Notes under the pieces: model-generated | Told to the model about the DNA's origin: nothing | Databases searched by the model: none | What the model saw: the letters and a program-made list of their open reading frames with translations, nothing else | From: Asterias amurensis | Taxonomy: Eukaryota; Echinodermata; Asteroidea; Forcipulatida; Asteriidae | Length of the DNA: 64,000 nucleotides | Assembly (NCBI RefSeq): GCF_032118995.1 | Contig: NC_092649.1 | Location: forward strand, 19,529,832 to 19,593,831 | Reading direction: 5' to 3' | Shown here: in pieces, positions 24,801 to 33,800 of the stretch | How the letters are laid out: each line of letters begins with the position of its first letter | How positions within the stretch are numbered: the stretch's first letter is position 1 | Made by a program: the position numbers and the translations under genes

Positions 24801-27800
24801 TCAGTCAGACCACTAATGACCCATGCGTAAAAAGCCAATACTTTTCAGTTGTGTTTTTATTTATGAATTAATAGCAGTTGCCTCATGAAATTTGGCTGTG
24901 CCCGAATTAGCGGCTACCGCTATGGCTGGATAGCCGTGTCATCATGCGTTGAAGTATAGGACATCCTTAGCAACACCCTTAGCAACAGCAGTAGCAATAG
25001 CTGTAGCCACCAATTCGGATATGGCCTTTGTCCGTTATACATGCACTTAAGTGAATATCTGTGTAGCTCAAAACTTAGAATTTGGGTTACTTAAGAGAAA
25101 AAAACAATGCAAGCATATTTTTTTTTAAAGGAAATTGGCAGTGGGCATTGTAAACTGTAATATCTTTAATGTCTAAATCACACAGAAGCCATAGAGACCA
25201 CAGCCTCAGTTGCCCCTAGTCTTGGCCTATGTGCCCCTTCAAACATTTCCCATAGATTTTTTCAGTGGAAGTGCACCACTTGCAAAATGTACATGGCCTT
25301 GCCATCTCTGAGTTGTAATTCCAGGCCTGTATCTTTCAAAAAAGGTAACGTTGCTTTCATAGAAAATACCACAATCATAGGAAGTCTCAGGGCTTGAATT
25401 TCCTTCATGAAGGGGCACAGCAAGTTTCATCCGGTAAGGGGCACTTCTATGAGGAAAATGTTAATTCATATTGGAACTTGAAGGGTCTCGCAACAAAAGC
25501 AAAGGGCACCACTGCAATTGCTGTGGGTGCCGTGGGTTCATTCGAGGCCTGTACATTCAAGGACTTTCTGAATCTTCTTCATTCATCCTGGTGCATTTTG
25601 TTGGTTGAACAGTTTATAAAAAGGGTAAGTTATTTCGTTTCATGTATCCATTGGTTTCTGAATAGAGTTGGACGAGTTTGGTCAACTCAACCTTTTAACC
25701 ACATGAGAGTTTGTCAAATTTCGAGGCCTGAAGTCTTTACTAATAAAGACGAGACAGTTTGTTGAGATTTTTAAATTTGCCATAAACCTGCAGAGGAAAA
25801 GGTCAAAGGGTAAAGGTCATGATGGAGAGGTCACAGAAGATCGAGGAGGAGGGTTTGGGAGGAGGCTACTCACACTTCCTTGTTTTTTCACAAGATCATC
25901 GAGTCTCTGTTTGGAGCTTTTGTGCCAGATAAGACGGCCGTCACTGGCTATAATGGTCACTGTGCGGCATTCCGTCGGCTGAGTTTGCATGTATGAGATT
26001 CATTCAATTAACAATGTGTGTTTTTTATTGTTTAACAAAAATTGACACACTGTGGTGTAAAGGCCAGGCACAGCACAAAGATGTTTCGGGAGGGTGGTTT
26101 AGGGATATTTTTTATATTTAGTAGGTGTTAGAGTGTGTGAAAGATGGGAGTGATTGGTGTTGACGACACGGTGCATGTGAATGGTGAGTGAAAGTGTAAG
26201 ATGTTAAATTTGCATCGGTGATAAAGAATATTATATGGCTATACCTTTCAATACAGCGATAAGTGTTAAGCACTGTATACTCAGCACTTTACCGAGTCCT
26301 GTGAAAGAATTCACAGTATATACAGTGTTAACACACATTGATGTAAGGGTAAAACCAAATATTATCCCTGATGCAAATGTAACATCTATTAAATTGTTGT
26401 GGGACCCGCTGCTAAGGATTCAAACTGCCTCTAGTTCGGACAATCTGGGTTGTCTAGTTGATGTATCTGCTCTAGAATAGCAAAGCTTGTGGGTTCAAAT
26501 CCAACCCAAGTTAATTGCAGTGGATTTTTTTCACAGAACTCGGAAAAGTACTGAATATTCAGTGTTTTACACAGGTAAGTGTAAAGTAATTTACAAAAAT
26601 AAGTGGATTGATCAGCATTGGTGAGCTGTCAATTAATAATAATAATAATAATTACAATAAGACTTGTAATGCACACGTATCCACCCTTCTGGGTGTTTAA
26701 GGCACTATTATGGATAAACTATTATGGATAAAAATCAAAGATATGCTCTGAATTTAAAGGAAATACAATTCTTGACGTTAAGTGGGTGAAGTAAGTTAGT
26801 TTTTACTGCACAACTATTAAAATCAGATTCTGTTGTTAAATACAAACAGAGACGTGTACCTCAGGTGAGCACAGAGATGTGTTTTTAGTTTTGGTTATTC
26901 AAGTAGTTGTCAAGGAAGTGTGCAAAAGACTGTTATGGAAAATTTGAGAGAAAAAACTGCTGGCTCTTTGAACTCATGTTATTTTAAATCTTGTTTGAGA
27001 AAGGTATTTCAGACATACAATGACATAATTCCCTGCATGTGTAACATTTCTAATGATGCTTTGATGGTGCAAATCCACTCCAATCACATCAAATAAATAA
27101 AGCCCATGACCATGATGACAATAACTGGAATAAATGCTTATGAAATTAAGCAAAATCAGCAAACTTCTTGTTGTTCAGCCTCTATCAACATGTTCTGAAC
27201 AAGTGATCATGTCTCACTGCATCAACGTGAATATTTGTGAATAATTTTAGACTAAAAAAAAAACAATTGACTAGAGTAAGACCTGAGCCTAGAACCTCCT
27301 GACTAAAGTGACAGGGCTCTACCAGTGGCACTATGTAGCAGTGGGGTGTCGTGGCCGAGCGGATAAGAGCACCGAACTCAAGCTCTGGTGTTTAAGCAGA
27401 GTGTTGGTTCGAATCCCGTTCGTGACACTTGTGTCCTTGAGCAAGACACTTAACTATAATTGCTTCTCCCCACACAGGGGTAAATGGGTACCTGTGAGTG
27501 CAGAGATGATTCTTGTGATTGATTAGCTTAGTGCGCTACATATTTGGCGGCACAGGCTGTATACTCCCCAGGGAGCTGAGATGGTTTAAGGAATGCTTTA
27601 AGGCCTAGTGACCAGGGGTAATAATGTGGAAGTGCTTTGAGACATGGTGTATAAAGCGTTATAAAAACCTACTATTGTTATTATTATTATTATTATTTAG
27701 GTACATGTAGCCCTATGTTTGCAGTATTCATTTTTGTCAATATATTTGTTCAGGGGTGCCAGTCTGAAGCTGATTATGCGGAGTGCAGCTAGGGATTATT

Positions 27801-30800
27801 CTTTAAAAGATTCAGCCTTTATTATATCAAGACAAAGTTTCATGTGGTTTTGATCATGTTTCTGATACAAACTATTAGCTCTTTCACATTTTTAATTTAA
27901 ATCTCAATTCTGGGACTTGAAGACTTAAACATTCAGTTCTATTTCTAGGAGCTGTGATATGGGAAAAAAATACAAAACAACAAAAATGCCAAACTCTTGG
28001 TGTCACAACAAACCTATTTTTTGCATGGTACGTATGTCTACTCTTGGTTGAAGCAAAGGCAGATCTAATATGAATATGCTGTAAGTCTTCAACCCTTTCC
28101 ACTAGACTATACTCAACAATTAGAAAATTTCATTAAGTTCAAGGGCTTAGCTACACAAGGTACAGGCTTTTACAGACTTGTCTTGCTTTTTAAGAAAAGT
28201 TTTGGCTGGATTTATGTTTAGGGTGTAACAAACCAGAAATCACATTAAAGTAGGAAGAATTATATCATGCCACCTCAAAAACAAATCTCTCCAAGTAAAA
28301 CAAAAAAAAACATCCCACACCAATTATCCTGATTATTCACATTCTGTAACCATATTCGAATGCTAATTATTTTTAGAAGTAAATTTCAGCTGAAGTGAAT
28401 TTTAAGTGGATGAGTACAATACAAATTGGTTTGAGTAGTGGATAAAAACAGCATGATGTGCTCAAATTGGCAAGTTGTACATGGGCTTGGATCTTTTTTA
28501 TAAACACAGCACGGCAAACATTAAGTATTAATATCAACCCATAAAGATAAACAGTCTCATCAAACAAAAAAAGCAATAATGATCAAAATAGTTTTTATCA
28601 AAAACTGTCATTTAGATGTGAATAATTTGTAAAAGAAAGTGCAAGTCTTGAGTGTATTTGAACTTTGGAACCTGTGTGTTTGAGTTTGATTCCTTTATTA
28701 TGCATGAAAGCAATGTATGATGGACCACAAATGTTCAAATATATGCAAGACTTGAATGGTCTATTTAATAGATAAATTTTAGGTTTACTGTTCTTTAAAA
28801 TAGTTAAAATAAAAAAACTGGTTCGGCCCAACTGTTAGATTTCTTAGAGATAATAGCAGGTTGTGTGCATCTTATCGTTGTTTAGAAGACACTACTCTTT
28901 CATGGGGAAAAATGGCGCAGTGAGATTGATCACCCCTGGGAACGAGGTTGATACAAGTTATGTCCAATTCTGCTCAGAAATCTAGCACAATTCTGCTTAG
29001 GAATCTAGCTTGTACAAGCACTGCTTAGCATATTAGGTTATAGCTCTAAACAAGAAGGCTCTAGGCATAAATGTTGGGAGTTTTGTGAGGATACTATAAT
29101 ATATTTTGACTCAATATCAAATAAATTTGCAGCAATCTTCTTTTTCCTAAGCATTTAATAATTAAAAATGTTTAGCTTGCAAAATGTTTAGTTTTTCACA
29201 ACCAGCTGTGTTTTGAGTTTTGAATTTTTCAGGGGACAGCGCCCTCACATGGTCGCACATTAGGCCTTTACTATTAGTTCTGACTTACCGACTGGGCATC
29301 CTTCAGGTTGCTTCTTGTCTTAGGGCGGAGCAGGCCTTTGGGTTTTTTCCTCGTGTCAAAAACGGCCCGTTTGTACACCATTATGCCCAACTGCAGAGTA
29401 AATAAAAACATATAAGCTCAATCATTCATAAACTTGCTTCTATTTCATCTGACAATTCTCTCAGTTTTTGTTATAACTTAAAAACGTTTTTGGTTATACA
29501 AAGACAAAAATTGAATGGAGTGGGACTTGAATCTGCGACCTCCAGATTAATGTGTCAGAGGTCGCTGGTTTAAGTCCTGCTTGAGTAAACAACATTTTGA
29601 TCCACCCAAAATTATTCTAAAATTTACCCAGTTAGTTTCCCTTGTGGTACCAACAGAAGGCTTCTGCAATAGCTGGTAACTATAACCTGAACATCTGACG
29701 TCACGCCAAATGTACCATTGACCTCTGATTCATTTCACACAGAGGTTCGCAGTCAATTCACATGTACATGTACACATACATGTATGAAATAGTGAATCAG
29801 ACAAAACTACATGATGTGCACAACAATATGTTCACAAGCTGCATGCAGACTATCGAAAATACAAGCTGACACTACATCACCTCGGACAAATCATAACACC
29901 GATATGGAAAGCTAACTTCACAGCACGTTTATTCAATGAAATCATTGTATCCAATGAAATTATTGGGACTGTAAAACCAGTGCCCATGTTTAATATCTGC
30001 AAGGGTAAAGACAGGGGACCTATATAGATTATACCTACCTTAACAGCAACCTGTCTAAAGATGATCTCAATCTCGACACTAGGTGGCGCCGAGCTGATCT
30101 TCTCTAATTGACTCAACTCATTGACTTTAGTCAAGGCACGCCGAGCAAAGCTCTACAAAAATAAAAATATTTATAAGCATCATCAGCTATCCTTTACAAG
30201 CAGCCCAAGCTGGGCATGGCTTAACATTAAAGTGATGGTTAATGGTCGGGTCGTAGATTGATTTTACAAGCAGCCCAAGCTGGGCATGGCTTAACATTAA
30301 AGTGATGGTTAATGGTAGGGTCGTAGATTGATTTTACAGGCAAAACTATCAAGAAAGATACAAAAAAAGGTACATCAGACAATCACCTACAATACAGACA
30401 TTCAAGACGCCACTCAAATCTCACCCATTTACAAGGGCTTACTATGCGGCGCCATGAGCTATGGTCGTTGGAATATGGCCACGTATATTAATGTTAATTG
30501 ATTTCTGCCACTTCCCAGGTTATATTGGTGTGAACCCTGGCTTAAAGGCAGTGGACACTATTGGTAATTACTCAGAGTAATTATTATCATAAAACCTTAC
30601 TTGATTACGAGTAATGGGGAGAGGTTGATAGTATAAAACATTGTGAGAAACAGCTCCCTCTGAAGTGACGTAGTTTTTTAGAAAGAAGTAATTTTCCAGG
30701 AATCCAGACCTCAGATTTAGAATTTGAGGTCTCAAAATCATGCATCTGAAAGCACACAACTTCGTACGACAAGGTTTTTTTTTCTTTCATTATTATCTCG

Positions 30801-33800
30801 CAACTTCGACGACCAATTTAGCTCAAATTTTCACAGGTTTGTTATTTTATGCATATGTTGAGATACACCACCTGTGAAGACTAGTCTTCGACAATTACCA
30901 ATAGTGTCCAGTGTCTTTAACAGCAGTAACAGGTTGTATAGCTTCTGACTGGCATCAGAGAACAAACATGTTGACAAAATTGGGAGACCGACAACAACAA
31001 TTGATTGATGTTTAAAGTAAGAACTTGATTAAGATTCTTACCTCGGCTTGCTGTGAAGCCTTGCAGTCGTAGTAGCAGTGACACACCGCAGTGTAGAGAG
31101 TAGCCCGCCATGAGAGGTACCGAATGGACAATAGGGGGACAGAGTTCTCCATACACATACAAGCCCATAGAAGGAACTCTAGAACCTTGGTTTATAGACA
31201 AAATAATCATAATTAATGATAACGAATAGTGGCCATTTTATTTTATTCCTTAATCCATCACAGCCCTCTGGGGAGTATACAGCCTATGCTGCCTTCACAT
31301 GTACCCATTTATACAATTATAGTTAAGTGCCTTGCTCGAGGGCACACGTGTGCCTAAACAGGCATCAAACTCCCACTCTGCTGCTGAGAACACAAGACCT
31401 GTGGTCTGGTGGTGAATTAGACCAGAAAAGGTGTGCTTGTGCGCGTGCGTACTCCACGTTACTAGTTACTATTTGCTAACACAGCTAGCACAGTATTTCA
31501 GCACTTGCACAGTTAGCGGAGAATGGTGATCACAAGTGCAGAATTTGGTGGTAAGCATACCCATGAAATTGGGCACTGGTCAGGAATCTGTGCAAAGGTG
31601 ACAAGAAAAACTGACAGGAAAGTTTGAGATACTTTTCTTTTCTGTTTATCAATACCACTGCAGTTTTACCTTTGCTGAATGACCCAGAGTCATCAAATGT
31701 CTGGATACACTGTAAATATGGATGGTTCCTGGAATGGTAAAAAATAAAACAAGAAATCAACATCATAAATATTTCAAAATACTGGACACTTTTTGAAGCA
31801 TTAGACTTAAGCGGGCCTGGAATTACTACGAGGCCACAGATGTCATGGACTCTGTTGCCCTGGTTATGGCCTTGGTGCCCCATCAAAACTTGGCCTGCTA
31901 AAGTAAATTTGTGTGTGATCCCTTGCAACACGATAGCTAACGATTGTATGGCTTCTGACTGGCACCCTGAACAAAAATATTGACAAAATAGGCAGACTCT
32001 AACATAGAGCTACATAGCTTAGTTGGTAGAGCGCTGGCATGTTAACCCAAAGGTAGTTGGCTCTCATCCAGCTCTTGTAAATTTCTTTGTTCAATCCCAA
32101 ATCAAAATAATAAATTATTACCTCTAGTTGTTAATTTTGCAACTTCAATAACTTTTTGGGTAGTGTTTGAGCAAATTATTTAAGAAGAGCTAATATCTTT
32201 TTTAATTGTCTTCATTTATAACGTACCATTATACACCAGCCAGCACAATGGTTCCCTGGGCAGTACAACCTGTGTGATAAGTCTAAGGAAGGCTAGAATC
32301 TTGAGGCACATCTTCACTGACTGTGTGTTCTGCAGTTTCGGATCGGTCAATAACACCAGCTGGTAGTTGCAGATACTTTTACCATAAAGTGCTCTGAACT
32401 GAAGAAAAAAATGTGAAGAGATCATTAAGTTGATGACATGTTGTGATGTGTAATTGCGGAGCAATTAAAAGCACCAAACTAAAGCTCTGCCGTTCTGATC
32501 AGCAGAGTGTGGGTTCAAGTCCCAGTTGTGGCACTATACAAGCAACAAACTTTACTATTATTTTGACTGGTCCTCAAGTGTTTTAACTGGCATTTGGGTA
32601 ATTGACTACTGCTAAAGGAGAACGTTTGAATGTGTACAATACTTACAGTTAGACTAGCATTGTCAGTCTCCAGACCATCAGCGAAGAATATTTCTTTCAC
32701 CATGTTGATGTCCACGATATCCTCAATATGCTGATCACCAAACTGATCTAAGTAGCGTCCGTAGCATTGCCACACTGCCAAGTTATACTCCTGCCAAGTA
32801 AAACATATATGACCAACAATTACATGCAGGGTTCAAATTAAATAATAATAATAATAATAATAACAACCGCATTTCTATAGCGCCTAACACCTCCAAAAGA
32901 AAGTCTCTAAACCAAAGCCCCCACAGAAATGGGAGTCTTTGGAACACTAGGTGGCAGCAGAATAATAACCAGGTAAATTTCTATAGACCTTATGCATATG
33001 ACGTCATTTCAGTAGGGCGCCCTCACCTAGAGGTCAAAAGGAGGTTGTTCATTGGCCAATCCTGTGCGCCGCGCGTACAAATTTGTGTGTTTCGATTGTT
33101 TCGTCACCATTTTTCCACTAAGATGGCCGCTGGATGACGTTAATGCATAAGGTCTATTGGTTAGGTAGTTCAAATCATGCGCACCCTACAAAGAACAATG
33201 AGTTTACTAGGTAAGTCCGCTGCCTCTTAGCGTCCCAAAAGTCCCTCATCGCTGTGGTGCCATGTGCTTTTGAAAAAGTTCCAATACAAATTTACACTTT
33301 CCTTTTAGAGATCCCCTTACCAGAGGAAAATTGCTGTGCCTCTTTAAGATTTAAGTTCAAGGCATGTACATGTCTACAACAAAGTCACAGGCAATGCTGG
33401 TCTTGTCCAAGCCTGGATTTTCATCTTTTTGAGTTGACAAGGCACTTTCATTTTGCAAAAGGCACTTCCATCAAGGCCCAAGAAATCTTAAACAAGCCTG
33501 ATGTTTCGTTTTGGGGCAAAGGCACAAAGGCATTTTCTCCTTGGTAAAGAGCACATTTGATGAGGAATTATGAATCTCTAATGGAACATTCAAGGGGCAC
33601 CAAGGCAATGTCTGGAGGCAACAGAGGTGTTTGCCTTTGTCAACTCTGTGAAATATCAGGCCAGTTAAAGTCTATTGGAAACTATGGAAGGCTCAAGGCT
33701 AAGACCAGGGAATGGGGGTCTTTGGTTGCCATTTAACTCCAGACCTGCTTGTCTCAGCAAGATTCTCTGACACGACATTCAACCTTCATGCACAGTGACA

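Noticed and set aside
27346-27440. A tRNA-Leu gene
   Set aside because: It has A and B boxes and a closing stem, but it continues into a body and ATT tail shared with other copies at 15585 and 31265, so it is a SINE.
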